Source of the DNA: Gamarada debralockiae
Taxonomy: Eukaryota > Ascomycota > Leotiomycetes > Helotiales > Hyphodiscaceae
Assembly (NCBI GenBank): GCA_002803225.1
Contig: NXFV01001981.1
Location: 1-56,810, forward strand
Direction of reading: 5' to 3'
Length of the DNA stretch: 56,810 nucleotides
Numbering within the stretch: the first letter of the stretch is position 1; each line of letters opens with the position of its first letter. Below, in pieces: positions 21,774 to 34,800 of the stretch. The notes beneath the pieces were generated by a model. That model had not been told where the DNA came from. It saw only the letters and a program-made list of their open reading frames with translations, and made no database searches. The position numbers and the translations under genes were made by a program.

Positions 21774-22870
21774 ATGAAACGCGAACGTGATACCATCAAG
21801 CCGCAGGAAGGTCTCGACATCGTCGAATATACCATCAGAAGCAGCAGAGACCATGAGATTACTATTCGATCGTATATTCCCACTGGAGCTTCCGCTTTAT
21901 CTCTCACCATCTATTTGCAGAGGAGTGGATTTTGTTTTCCGGGTTTTGGAAACCGGTCAATAGTGACACGACCCCGCTCTCCTTTCGTCTCTCACTTAGT
22001 GAATGAGAGGCTGATGGGATAATAATCGCAAGATGACGGAGCATACCGAGCTATGGCATCAACCCTTAATGCCAGTGTTGTGAATGTGGAATACCGCCTT
22101 GCTCCTGAACATCCATTTCCGTGCGGGTTGGAAGATTGCTAGGATATTCTACGCTGGGTATGGGTTGCCTTCCAATTTACCTGGTAATCTTACTTTCTTC
22201 TAATTTGATTGATAGGCCACAACGGAGTCTGGCATCTCGAAACTAAGAGCTAATCTCTCCAAAGGTTTCATCCTAGGGGGAACATCGGCAGGGGCGAACT
22301 TCACCTGCGTCCTCTCCCACGAAGCTGTGCTAGAGAACTTGAGCGCGCTACTCACGGATCTCCTCTTCATGGCTGCTAGCGCATGCCACCCAGATGTACG
22401 TCCGGAGAAGTATAAAGACAGAATTCTGAGCGTGGATGAGATAAATGATGCGCCCTGGTTCGACGATGAAAAGCATAGATTATTTCGCTGGCAGGTTGCT
22501 CCTTTTCCGTGCACCGAGTATAGTGAATTGCAGACACTAATACAATGTGCGAGAGGTAAATACGGAGCTCCACCTTCTGATAGGAGACTATCACCCCTTT
22601 TGTATGATTTCAATGATCGATTAGCTCAGAAGGCATATTTCCAGATTGTGGCTGGGATGATGAGGCATTGCTGTATGAGGTGAATGGGATTTCGACGAAG
22701 GATGTCTAGTCAGGACTTCCTCACGGTTTCTAGACTACTTGTCCTAGCTTAGATTGTACTAAATCGTGGTCGAAGGATTTGCTCATGAGAGTCGGATGGT
22801 GTTGGATAGAGGCGGTGAATGATCGAGGCGTGACGACGCGGTTGGTCCGTCGAGTTCGAATTACGACGTG
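21774..22870 (+). pseudogene. alpha/beta-hydrolase (Abhydrolase_3 / esterase) pseudogene
   Basis: Coding remnants of a hormone-sensitive-lipase-type esterase. Landmarks are GLDIVEYTIRSS (from about 21810), a degraded oxyanion region ending SGFCF (HGGGF normally), [15 protein letters not shown], the nucleophile elbow GGTSAGAN, and HPDVRPEKYKDRIL. The histidine block GLPHGF is at about 22713-22730. A 58-nt intron at 22158-22215 is still intact. The frame is stopped by TAG at 22140 and by TAG at 22707 and 22731. The last follows GLPHGF, where Trp is usual. At least one frameshift lies around 22650-22690. By family these act on short acyl esters; this copy is dead. Function of the ancestor (detoxification or secondary metabolism) is a guess. 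Confidence 0.8.
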
Positions 22871-23974
22871 ATTCAAAATTTTATGATACGGCTGCACCAG
22901 GTGTGGCCTGCCCGAGACTTGAGATACTAAAAGTTGACAACACAGTATCTTATAAAACTCTGAAGAAGGGGAAATACATCTCTTACCTGTGTTCACAAAT
23001 GGCTAAGAAAGCTCTTCGATCAAGCTAAAATTACTGAGATTGGTATTTCAGGGAGTGAGGCCTAAAAGTTTGGGGGGTCGCTCCCTTAGGTATCACTAAT
23101 TTTTAACCTTGTGATATGCTTCAGAACTATTCTGTGTGATAACTTTATTTATTAGCGCTTGACTAAAGGAGATGTTTAATATACTTGATTTATTAGAGCA
23201 AGACGCACAAACCCTACTCTTAGAGTCTTTATAAGACGTTGTGTTCTACTAGCCGATGTCGGGTGGTTATATCATATATTCCGAAATACGTTGTAATGCG
23301 AACTCAACGGACCAGCGTGAGCAAAGACCTTCTGCGCCTCGATGCGCTAAAATGCCCAAAGAATTCCTCGAAATATTGCAATAAGCTTCTACCTAATATT
23401 CTCTCTCCAGTGACTGACTGCCGACTTCCAGTAGAACAGGTTGTGCTGAAGAAATGCGCTGTCACACACCATCGCCAGCTATTACCTGTTTTGCCGCCGC
23501 CGTTTTCGAATGCTAACCCGCTATATTCATCCCTGCAGAAATGCTTCTCATGCTTCTTGTTCATGGCCAAGGTGGAAGATTCATCTTCAACTGCTGTGAA
23601 AGCAGTAGTCTAGGTTCCTTCGCTATTTCTTTTAGTCGGAAATTGATTGTTTGGAGGGCTCGATGAAGTGACGAGGGACGTCCGTCCAATTGCTTCCTTT
23701 AACGCTTTCTTAAATATTTATTAGCTACCTTAAACACTCTCCAAAGTGATTTTAGTACTTAATCCCCCCCTACTTCCTATACTCCTTTTTTATATTCCGA
23801 AAGTTGTTGCCCCTTTCAAGCCACAGACAGCCACTTCACGAGGTCAGTGTAACATCGCTAAAAATGTACCCCGCGTTTCACATCGTAGCAATGTGTCTTG
23901 TCCTCCTTGAACAAAACACTGCAGAAAATAATTGTGTTTTTATACCAGCATTGATCCTGTGTATGAATTAAAAA
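22871..23974. other. 1.1-kb intergenic, AT-rich in part
   Basis: A 124-codon frame at 23239-23613 has no recognisable motif and is probably chance. 23100-23230 is AT-rich. No transposon ends seen. The last part is the promoter of the Vps62-like gene. Confidence 0.4.
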
Positions 23975-25311
23975 ATGCTACTTTTCCTCGGTCTCTCCTT
24001 TCTGCTGGCTGTCCAAATTGCAGCTGAACGCCTTGAACCTCGGCAAACGGCGAGCATCCCTGACTTCGTCACCAAATATGGTACTCACAACTTCAGCGAT
24101 CCACTGCTCTCTTGAGACTAGCTAAAATGCAACAGCACCGCTTGTATACCTCGATCAAAACGAGCTCTACCTCCCCTCGGATCTCCAAGCTCAACTAAAC
24201 AACACCTACCCCGCCCTCAATTTCACCGCTATATCCAACCCACCGTCACCACTCCTCCTCTCCAACCTTGACCAACTAAACGCCTTCGGAAACTGCACCC
24301 AGTTCGGTACTTGTCCCATCTATCTCACATCCAAAGACAATGTGACTACAAACCCACCATGGCTCTACGGCGTCTTGCCTGATCCCGTGACTTTCGAAAC
24401 TGTGGGCGCGAAATCATGCGCGATCGTCGTCAACGATCATGGAAGTGGAATTGTGGACGCGTTTTATATGTATTTTTACGCGTTCAATTTGGGGGAAACG
24501 GTGTTTGGGCAAGTGCTTGGGGATCATGTTGGGGATTGGGAGCATTCGATGGTGCGGTTTGTGAATGGGACGCCAGAGGCTGTGTGGCTGAGCCAACATG
24601 ATGTGAGCGCCAAAGCGATAGTTTCGGGAAGATGCTGATCTCTGATAGTATGGCCAAGCTTTCAGCTACAGCTCCTTGTCAAAGAATGGCTCCAAGCCAA
24701 TTATCTACAGCGCCATTGGGTCCCACGCCAACTTTGCCGTCCCAGGGCTCCACGCCCGAGAGATTGCCGGTGTGCAAGTGAACGACACAACGTCCGCTGG
24801 CCCAATCTGGGATCCGACACTCTCAGCATACTACTACAGCTTCACACCTTCGTCTTCCAGTAACGGCACATTCGTCCCATATGACCCCTCGACCCCTGTT
24901 TCCTGGCTCTACTTCCTTGGGCAATGGGGAGACGAACAATACCCAAACAGCGATCCAAGACAAGTGGATTTCTTGAACTTGAACTTGACGTGGAAATATG
25001 TATCTGGGCCAACGGGACCTTTGGACAAGGGATTGAATCGCACGGATACGTGTCCGGATGTTGTGGGGGTGAATTGCACGACGCTGAGTGTATTGCCTGC
25101 GACAAGTGGAACAAGTGTCCCGGTCACGGTGGTGAGGTCGACTTCAAGTCAATCGACTACCGGGACGGGAGTATCGGCGACGTTATCAAGTACTACCGGA
25201 TCGTCTGCGGGTTCAGCGAGTCCGAGCGCGACTGGAAAGAGTGATGCGAGACGAGTTGATGTGGAAGTGGGTGTAATGGGGATCGCGATTCTGGGTTTCT
25301 TGGTAGCTTGA
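23975..25311 (+). CDS. secreted Vps62-like protein with GPI-anchor signal
   Basis: Exons 23975-24080, 24136-24602 and 24649-25311 (introns 55 and 46 nt) give 411 aa. The N-terminus MLLFLGLSFLLAVQIAAERL is a signal peptide. The core has PDFVTKYAPLVYLDQNE, LGDHVGDWEHSMVRF and IYSAIGSHANFA, the hallmarks of the fungal Vps62 family. Members are mostly secreted and of unknown role; the GDWEH and GSHAN residues are the conserved core. A Ser/Thr-rich linker is followed by a hydrophobic C-terminal tail (VGVMGIAILGFLVA), as for GPI anchoring, so it is probably displayed on the plasma membrane or wall. Several N-glycosylation sequons are present. Both splices restore conserved blocks. Confidence 0.88.
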
Positions 25312-26457
25312 TTTCAAGAAAATTAATTAACTTAATAGAATGCAGTTTTTCTACTAATTGTTTCCCGACGCGAAACTGCCATTCATTTCAGTAAGCCTCA
25401 ATCGCCCACTTGGATTCAGCAATTAGTCGGTTTGGGCGTTGAGGTTCGATGACTTGTACGAAGGGAACTTCCCAGTCACGAGTAACGAAAGGTTAGAAAT
25501 GATTGATATTTTCAATCCATGACTTTCAGCTGTACCTTGTTTCTTCGTCACCGGGACATTGGGGGCAAAATAATTGGTTCCGGCCCTCGTTTAGAACATC
25601 CGTTCACGAAGAGCATCGAGTAGGTTTCATCCCATACACATCCTAGGTACTGGACTTGAAGTTTGAAATACCAATGGTGGGAAATCCCTAGCTAATGCCT
25701 TGATTAATGGAAATCAGTATCTTCTCTATTTCTTTAGAGATGTCGAAAATCGTTATCGGAGTTGAAGGAACGTCAAACACAGTCGGTTAGGAAGAGTGTT
25801 GAGGAGCGAACCATGGGGTATCTTTAGTTGAAAATTGCACCGTGCTGAAAACACTCCCGTGATGTTTCGCTCCAGCCATATTTAGACGCGTTACGAGATC
25901 GAGTGTTTTGAACTTCTGCATTTCGAATTCATGAATTATTTCCACCCAGAACTACGAATGATCAACAGGTAAGGAAACAACTGAGTCATTGTGTTATCGA
26001 TGAAAGCAAGTGCGAACGGCCTCTTTCTGTCTCTGCCAGAAAACTTCCCTTGTGGGCGTGGGGTGGTCAACTGCACTGCACTGGATTTGGGTCTGATGCC
26101 ATGATCATATTAGAGAGCTGCATGCGCGAATTTTCGATTTCATGTTCTGACTGCAGTTTGAAAAGAGACAGAATCCGGCCTTTTCCCTCTCAATCTGCAT
26201 CACGTGGTTAATTGATCACATGAAGCAATCCCATAGTTGAAGCTGAGAAGTGAACGCGGTCCGAAGCAGCTCAAACACTTTTCGTGGATCTGTGACGAGT
26301 AACATATTTCAATGTTAATGCTTTTGTTTAACTTTCATATGTACGTTCTCCAAACCTAGAAAATTTGGCAAGGCTGCAGGAGCCGCCACCTCGTTTAGGC
26401 AACCAACTTCACCTTGACCTCTGTCGACTTGGTGTGCTCTTTCCTCGTCTCCCAAAT
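25312..26457. other. 1.1-kb intergenic region
   Basis: No gene recognised. An in-frame TTG-initiated extension of the F-box gene back to 26365 exists but lacks an ATG, so it was not used. Confidence 0.4.
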
Positions 26458-27321
26458 ATGCCATCCAAAATGCGGTGGTTGAAGCGAAGCAGTCAAAAGA
26501 AGCCATTTCCGGTTCGGGAAAGAACTTCTCATCAAGAGCCCTTCGAGCCGGACACAACCACAAAATCGACACCAGCCGCCCAAGAAGTTCTCTCAACGTC
26601 CGAACTCCTCACCCTGATATTCTCCCACCTCCCGCCATCCACACTTATTCTCTCCGCCAAGCGAGTCTGCAGAACATGGTACAGCGTCCTGTCTCACCCA
26701 TCTCCCGATCTTCAAATCTCCCTCTTCCTTCGCCCCGCACCTAAAGATTCCCCGCTCTTCACAGCTCCCACAACGAACGACCTCCTGACCTCAGCCTTTC
26801 CATTCTGGTTACTGAATAAAAGGCAATTGCCCCGACCAGGAATTTGCAGTTGCAGTCCGAACAAATGCGGTCCATGGAGCACTGCAACATCCGTCACCAT
26901 TCTCCCCTGGAAGCGAAATCCCTCGGCCTGGCAGCGTAGCGTTCTTTCCTGGCGGGAATTGCTAGTTATCCAGCCACCATGTACCAAGCTCGAATTTATG
27001 AAGATCACTTGCTTCAGAAGCGACGAGCCTCGGCGAAGAAACAGAACAAATTTTGTTATGGATTGTCCAGAAGGAGTGACGATAGGGGTTTTGTATGACA
27101 TTGTAGAGGGATGGATTCGAGAGGCGAAAGATAGGAAATATACTTCTGAGTACAGGGAGAAAAGAATGTGGGATGGAAATGCATGGGAAGACTTCGATGT
27201 CGGGTGGGATAGGGGACAGTGGGATCGGAAGGAACTTTATTTGTGTGATAACCTGGGGGAGAGGGCCCATTTGTTGTTTTTGCATTTGGATCTCGATCGT
27301 CATTCTTTAGCTCAGTTGTGA
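26458..27321 (+). CDS. F-box protein
   Basis: A single exon of 287 aa starting at the first ATG, MPSKMRWLKRSSQKK. An F-box lies at about residues 42-75. It begins LSTSELLTLIFSHLPPSTL and ends RVCRTWYSV, the usual fungal pattern for Skp1 binding. Such proteins act as adaptors of SCF ubiquitin ligases. The C-terminal part (PPCTKLEFM, VTIGVLYDIVEGWI, HLLFLHLD) is a pattern shared by many fungal F-box proteins of unknown substrate. There are no LRR or WD repeats and no intron. Confidence 0.82.
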   Translation: MPSKMRWLKRSSQKKPFPVRERTSHQEPFEPDTTTKSTPAAQEVLSTSELLTLIFSHLPPSTLILSAKRVCRTWYSVLSHPSPDLQISLFLRPAPKDSPLFTAPTTNDLLTSAFPFWLLNKRQLPRPGICSCSPNKCGPWSTATSVTILPWKRNPSAWQRSVLSWRELLVIQPPCTKLEFMKITCFRSDEPRRRNRTNFVMDCPEGVTIGVLYDIVEGWIREAKDRKYTSEYREKRMWDGNAWEDFDVGWDRGQWDRKELYLCDNLGERAHLLFLHLDLDRHSLAQL

Positions 27322-27882
27322 TGTTCTTCCACTATTTAAGTTGATTTAGAAATGTGCAGCTACTGCTATTGAATAGTTTTGGGGATGCGGTTGAGAGGAA
27401 GGAGTCATGAGGGGCTTCTTCAACTGGTTGTGCATGCAATTTCGATCTAAATGGATCAGAATTCTGCTTTCTAGGAATTGGCTCTGCCCTTTCATAATTC
27501 CCGGGTGCCACATATACTATTTCACATTCACTAAATATGCAAGAAAGGATGCCTAAATTTCGACCGCCAATTATGATCATATGACACTGCCTTGATACTC
27601 TCTCTGTTTTTCGTTCGCATGCGCCCATTTTTAATCACTGGAAAAGATTTTTAAGTCCATTGGACCATCCCAGAAGTTTTGGGAACCATATATCGCGATT
27701 AAGGTAACAATGAGTAATGTTCAAGTTTCTAGTTCATTCCCCAACCCGAGTAACTCAGTCCAGTTCAAATAGACACGTTCAAATTTGTATTAATGAGAGC
27801 AATTTAATTCCAGTTTTCCTCTCTCATCTTCAAACCAAACTTACTTCCAGCCGCCGTTACACCACAAGATCATCCTCACAAG
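27322..27882. other. intergenic
   Basis: Nothing recognised on either strand. Confidence 0.4.
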
Positions 27883-28585
27883 ATGCCTGCCACTCAATCA
27901 CCAACCTCGTGGTACGTTCCGGCATTCAACTAAAAATTTTGCCTCGACGCACCTGATCAAATTGTCCGCGCAAAGACCGACATCTACTTCGCCTGCCTTC
28001 CAGGATCAGACAAATGGTCAGAAATCGACCAAATGTATCCATATCCGGCCAATTTTTTCGGAGACCCAAAGCATCCGGCGACTAAGGCTCGAGGGAACAC
28101 AAGACATCACTTCGAGCTTAGGCGCCTCCTTCAGGGCGCAGTATCCAAAGAAGAGGGCCTGAAACACTTTGACAGCGTTCTCGACTATCGCCTGAGCGCC
28201 ATTCTCGAAGTCCAGGAGTATATTCCCAATCTTCCCTTCCGGGCTCTAAAATAGTGTGACTTGATACCCTTCCATCGCCTTCAAACCACCATTTTTGCTC
28301 CCGGTGCTTGACATCCAAGGAGATGCTGTATTGGAAGACATATGATTATATTGAGCGCAGCCAGCTCTTAAAGCCGCCGACCTGGGGAGAGAGCCGTACT
28401 TGGAGAAACTACGGGTTAACGAGCCAAAATCGTCAAAAGGGAAAGAAAAAGGAAGTCAAAGCCCTGCAGATTCCGGCGTCGGTTTACCTAGTCCGTCCGG
28501 CTGGGAGGGAGGAAATGCGAATGGCTCCGACGCAAAGTCTCAAGAGCCTGGGACAAATGAAGACCTCATCGACCTCAATGATTGA
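27883..28585 (+). pseudogene. possible small gene or pseudogene, unknown
   Basis: From ATG 27883 the frame MPATQSPTSWYVPAFN is stopped by TAA. It then reopens for about 100 codons with good coding character (VRAKTDIYFACLPGSDKW, YPYPANFFGDPKHP, FELRRLLQGAVSKEEGL) until TAG at 28254. A second coding-like tail (KGKEKGSQSPADSG to LIDLND) runs to 28585. I found no GT-AG pair that removes the TAA or joins the two parts in phase. The family is not recognised. It is either a recently broken gene or a gene whose splicing I cannot solve. Confidence 0.35.
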
Positions 28586-28812
28586 CCCTAAGAGGTCGTA
28601 TAGCAACTTGCAGAAGGGCTCGAAGAATTGGAGGGTTTATGTATGCTTGGATTGGATGACAGATTGTTATTTTGCAAACTATCTATGTTTGTATCCTTGT
28701 ATTGTAAGTCGCAGACCAAAGACAACATTCCTAGATGATTCGTCCACAACATGTTGGACCCTGCTTCTGCACAATTTCAGGGCGTCCCATTCACTTGAAC
28801 AAAGCCCAAAAG
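28586..28812. other. convergent 3' flank
   Basis: A short gap between the doubtful plus-strand gene and the big minus-strand NLR. Nothing recognised. Confidence 0.4.
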
Positions 28813-31800
28813 CTAAGAACGATACTGAAACAAATCCAAAATTTCCTTCTTCTTACAAGCAGCAGCAACATCCAGGCTCGACCTCCCTCTGTTGTCTTCA
28901 ATCAGTGGGTCTAAACCTTTGCCAACCATGAACTCAAACAACTTGCCGTCATGCATCGGTTTGGTGTAGCGAGTCACACTTCTCTTCGCAATAACATGCA
29001 ACGCCGTTTCTCCATCCGTATTCCGTACAGTCAGATCCGCATCGGCGAAGAACTTGTCAAAGCTGCCAATATGACAACAGCTATTTGAATCTTTGTCCCT
29101 ATAGTCGTCTCTTGGTGGACTGGCGAGGTATGAGAAGAGTGCCGGAGAACCGTTATTATCGCGGGCATTGACATCACCCCCTAAGTCCAGAAACTTCTCC
29201 CACAATCGACCACACCCATCATGCCACCCAGGTGGGTGGACTTCACTGTTGCGAGACCGACGAATGGGCTGATGAACTTGCAACCATTGCGATGCGATGT
29301 GATGGAGCGCTGTAGCACCCGCAGGATCAGGTTCTAATAAGTCCGCTCCCATTTCTATTAGAACCTCACACACGGCTGGACGGAGTGTGCGAAGAGCACA
29401 CTGGAGTGGAGTGAAACCTTTCCCATCTTTCTGCTTCATGAGAGTCTTGCAAGCGTCATGCTTAAGGAACAGTAGGATATGGTCTTGCTCAGCATCTGCG
29501 TTGTCGAGGAGATGGTGCAACGCGTTCCGGCCTTCGTTATCCGTGGCGGTAAAGTCTGCTTTGTGATCCAGGATCTTGTTGGCAGGCCCAGCATCCTTGG
29601 CGAACCAATGCTTGTACCTGTAACCAGGTAGAGCATTAGTAAAATTGCAGGCGGCAAGGAAAACTGTGCGGCCGAGTTGATCTCTTCTGTCAAAATCGAT
29701 CTTATCGGCGGAGTCCAGAAACCCGCAGACAATCTCGTATTCGCTATGTTCAAAGACATAGTGAACCAAAGTCTCCCGATCGTTCAATGGGGCATAAAGA
29801 TCTGCTCCTCGTTTGATGAGTAATTTGACAAGCGGCACCGAGTCCTCGATACTATTGTTGAACGGGTAAGGGAAGGAAGCACAAAAGAGCGCAAATCTTT
29901 CCTGATCCTTGACCTCGTAGTGTACGTGGCAGGAATTCGAGGTATCCTTGCTGTTTGGACTGACCCCAATGTCAAGAATCACACCAAGTGCTTGTGTATT
30001 CACGCTCTGGATCGCGGAAAACATGGCGGATTCTTGCCCAGCAGCTAACTCCCCGCTTCGCTTCAGCAGGGTACGCATGATTTCGGGAGAGGAGATAGCT
30101 TTTTGTAAGCACGATCGACCATTGTCATCTAGGACGTTTGGATCACTTCCCAGATCAAGCAGCAGCTCAACACACGCTGCCTTCCATAATCCCTGCTCAT
30201 TGCCCATGTCGTCAATGGTATTACCAACACTGGCGATATGGAGGGCTGTTTCGCCTTTCTCATTCTTTGCGTCGATTTTTGCGCCTTTTTCGGACAACAT
30301 TCTAATGGCGTCGAGTTGCCACCAGTACTTCGCTTCGGCCAGACAATGAAGAGCTGTTGGGCCTTCTACCCATTCGTCACGAGGATCCAGGACGAGACCT
30401 CTCGCATTAACATCAACTCCGCACCGGTCCACGAGAAGTTCCAGCATTTCAAGATTTGGGAGTTTCCGCTGACAAGCGACTTGGAGGGGCGGACGAACAC
30501 TCTCTGCATATATGGTGTGGCTCTTGCATGCCTTTAGAGTTGTTCTCAGAGACTCCACATCGTCATAAAACTTGGCCCTTTTCCCCAACTTCTCCATGAT
30601 TTCTGTAAGGCCCATATTCGCAGCCTTATGCAGGAGGGCAGTTCCCTTGAATTCACTGCTGAGTCTAGTAATATCCCCATCATTTTGAACAATCCATTCG
30701 ACATCCTCAAGACTCAGCAAAGAAAGGTAACGGTCTGGATTTTTGAGAATTTCTTGCTGGGCTTGCTCGGGCAGGATGGAGATAGATGTAGGGAATCTTT
30801 GCTTGAGAGCTACCTCAGTCTGCAGCTTAATGTTCTCGTCTTCTATTTTCCAGTGTTTTTGGACCTCTTTGGTCGTTGACTGGAGACATCTGACCATCTC
30901 ATGACATCCATTGGAGAGAGCGCGGTCGAGAGGGGTGAGTTTATTCCAGTCCGTAGCATTCGTATCAGCTCCTGCGGAAATGAGAGCTTTTAGGATCCCG
31001 GATATACGAGCACTGTCGTGGTCAGTGAATTGTGATCTGGCACCATATTTGATCGCATACCAGGGCTCATGCCATATCTTGTTGGAACTACCTGGGCGGT
31101 AGCGATCTGCTTTAACGCCTTGTCCGGCTGCTTCGTTGCTACTTTTCATTGAGGACCATAGCCTTTCCTCCGCATCAAAATCGGCACAAGAATGAAGAGG
31201 TGTGCAACCGGACTTGTCTCTGCTGTTGACACTTGCACCATACTTGAGAAGATAATAGACAGATTCTGGTCGTCCTGACGTCGCAGCATCATGGAGAGGA
31301 GTTCGTCCAAAAGAATCCGCTTGGTCAATCATCAAACGGCACTTAGGATCTGAGAGCAAGTAAGCAACAATGTTGCTCTTTCGAGCCCTTCCAGCTAGAT
31401 GGAGCACACTCCGCCCAGTCTTGGTCAGGATAGTTGCGTCGGCCTCGCCGGCAAGAAGATGGGCCACATGGGCTTCGGAACGTAGCGCAGCACAATGGAG
31501 AGGCGTCAAACCTTCCAAATCTTGAGCATTAACATCAACTTTCTCTCCTTTGGTTTGGCTCAAGAAGAGTTCCAATAAATGCACACGAGTTTTCTGGTTA
31601 TCGGAAGAGTCCACTCGGCCATATTCGATATGGAGGTGTAGAGGGGTAGCGCCACGGTTGTTCTTGGCGTTGACAGAGATTCCGAAATCTATGAGTTGTT
31701 GAATGAACGTGACGTCCGCCGAAGTGCCTCCATAAGTATATACGGCAACATGTAGAAGATTGTTGCCATCATTGTCTAAACTGAGAGGGTCCAATCCTAT

Positions 31801-34800
31801 TTTGACGAGCTTTCGGAGCACCCCAACTGGTTTGTAACTTCCTGGTGTATTGGCCAACTGATGTAAGCAACCCCGCCCTTGCGTGTCAACAGCATCAAGC
31901 TGCGCGCCACACTCGAGCAGTGATTCGAAAACAACATCTTGCACATGAGAAAGCAATGGCGTTCGGCCATAACGGTCACGAGCTTCTAGTGACACCCCAG
32001 CGGACACGAGTTCTCGGATGAATTCGACATTTTTTTCTCGAGTTTCTCGTCCGATCCGCCAGATACATCTCGTACGAGCTTGCTTATCGGGGCAAGCCTG
32101 CAATAGTCTCCTGAATATATCAAGGCTGCAATTACGATTTGATATCGCGAGCTCCAATGCTGTGTGCCCAAAGTCATTTTTCAGCTCACACCGAGCCCCC
32201 CTATTCAACAAGAATTCAATGACTTCGTTCAGACTATTAGGCCCGCGTGGCATCATTGGCGATGATAATGCCACGTGCAAAACCGTCTGTCCACCACTAC
32301 CGCGATCTTCGACGCTGCAACCGTGTTCAAAGAGAAGCTGCAGAAATTCAATATCCCGATGCTCTTTGGCGAACCGATGCAATATGGTGTCGCCATTACG
32401 GTAAACAGCAGCCGAGATGCTGGCTCCAGCTTCTAACAAGCTTATGACGGCTTTCCGGCTTGGTGTGATCCGCTCCGTGAATAGGTTAAGCAAAGCCGTT
32501 TCACCGCTGCCATCCTTGACTTCCAGGTCTGCCCCGGATTTTATCAGCAGCTGGAAGATCTGGTGGCAGATGGCATGATTTTCGTCATCCCAACCGGAGC
32601 TAGCGAGGCCAAGTAAGGGTGTTCTTGGATTCGCCCGCTCTTTACTGCGCCATCCCAACCAATTCTTGGGTGACCAGTGAGATATTTCATTGACATTTGC
32701 GCCTCTTGCCAACAGAAGCTCAACGCATTTGAGGCTATGGGCACGACATGCCATGTACAGCGGCGTCCCACCATGCGATTTGACGTTGACGGACACGACT
32801 GAGTTTTCGAGGATGGCTTGGACAGCTTCAGGCTTTCCATGTGAACAGCACTCGCACAACAGTTCTTCCAACGTCTCCTGCTTCAGAAATGGCAACATCG
32901 CAAGGATCGTTTCTATATGACCCTGTTTGTAGATGTATTCAACAGCAGTCTCTCCTCTCGTCGATCTTTCGCCCCCCCCTAGTCTTCCTCTATGGTTTTC
33001 GCGCGATTTTGGCGTCAGTGGGTCCACTCCTGCTTCCAGTAGGATCTTGACAATGCTTGCGTGATTTCTCTTGGCTGCCTCGTGGAGTGGTTTGACACCT
33101 TGAAAATCGTCTTCATTAGTCTTCGCAGAATTTTGGAGCAACAAAGAGACCACCTCGACATGACCACGGCGGCAAGCCCATTGTAAAGGTGTCCGGCGAG
33201 CAGCATCGAGCGAGTCAACGCTTTTGCCTTCCAGAAGTATAGCTTTAGTGTAGTCGGTAAGTCCAGCGAATGCAGCAATATGTAGAGTAGAGGGCAGTTC
33301 CGTCCGAGCTTTCCTGGTAGTCCATTGGAGAGCGACCCACCTCCGGAAGGGAGCACTTCCAGGACCCACGAATCTGTTGATCGACCGGAAGAACTCTGGA
33401 TCTTCCATATTGTAGCGACTCGCGTGATGTGCCCAGTTGGTGACAGCATACTCAAGGAAAGGATACTGGAGTCGAGCTTCCTGATAATTGAATATGGTCG
33501 GATCACCCCTATCACATCTGCAATCAGAATCATCATCGCACTTGCATGCGTTCTCGTAGCGGGCTTTCTCTTCTGCAGTCAGCTCATTCGGTCCCAGAAC
33601 CCCTGATTGTAAGTATTCCAAGCATTGAGTCGACAGCATTTTGTGAATGACTTTGGGATTCAAGACTGGGAATTGAGGGTTGAGACCGCGATTTGCTCTG
33701 CCAGTTCGCTCCGTATCGAGCAGGAACTCAGTCAAGGAGTGATGTAAAACCTGTACAGTCTCGTCTTCAGCGATCTCAAGGAGCGGCGCACAAGCTGATC
33801 GAGCAATATCTTTCGGGATGCTACCGGGCATCCTGGAAGACCCAAAAACGAATCCTAAGAAGTTGGCAAGCTCGTTCAAACGCAACGGCCGAGATGAGTG
33901 AGTAGCGCATCCGAGAAGAAAGGCTTGAATGGAAGTGTCGATCTTTAAGGTTTGGGCCTGCTGGAAGAGCATGCTATTATACATGTCTTCAAGTCCGATG
34001 GGAAGCGTGTTGGCTAGCGTTTCAACGTCCAATAGTTCCGTCGATGAAATAGTTGGTATAATCTGATCCAACAGCAAGCGAGCATAGAGGAAGAGTCCTT
34101 GGGACCTCGTGCAAATGGTCAATTCCAACGAGCTTCGAAATTCTTGTTGCTCGTCACCCAGCACAATTCGCAAGCGGTGCGAGACGAATGCGGCGATATC
34201 TTTTCCGACGAGGTCTTGTTCGAGACTAATTTGGACAATGGATGTATCTCTCAGAACGCTCTGCAGGTATTGCTTCGGCCGACTGGTCATCATTACTTTA
34301 ACAAGTCCTGGGCGAAATGTCGCCAGGTTGTTGAGTCGCCGGAGAAAACTATCGCTCGGAACTTGCTCCATTTCGTCCATGGCATCGACAACGCAGTAAG
34401 CCTTCTCTATGGAAGAAAAACCAGCAAGCAGGTACTCCCAGAGTTCGTCGTCTGATATGCCGTCCAATTCACTCTTCAGTAGAGGCTGAAGCGTGGCTTG
34501 AAGGCGAGGACTGTAGGGGAGCAACTGTGACAGCCAGTCCCGAACGAGTGACCTTGGCCTTCGATTCGTTACAATGATGTAGCGGAAGAAGAAGAACAGA
34601 ACTGGAACATTTTCCTTCCTGAGATATTCAATCATCGAGGCAGCAGTGACTGATTTTCCAGCACCTGGGACTCCCTTAATCCACAAGCTTCCATGCTCCT
34701 CGGAATCGTGCCATTGCTGAAATCTTGGAGTATCGCAAATCCAAAGTCCGGTTCCAGGAGCTTGCGATGATAAATGGCGATGGAACTCGCTGGACTCGGC

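Noticed and set aside
23239..23613. 124-codon plus-strand open frame
   Set aside because: Cys/Ser-rich but with no regular spacing; neither a secreted effector signal nor a domain seen.
26365..26457. Extension of the F-box protein upstream of ATG 26458
   Set aside because: Begins at a TTG, and the extension has no family character.
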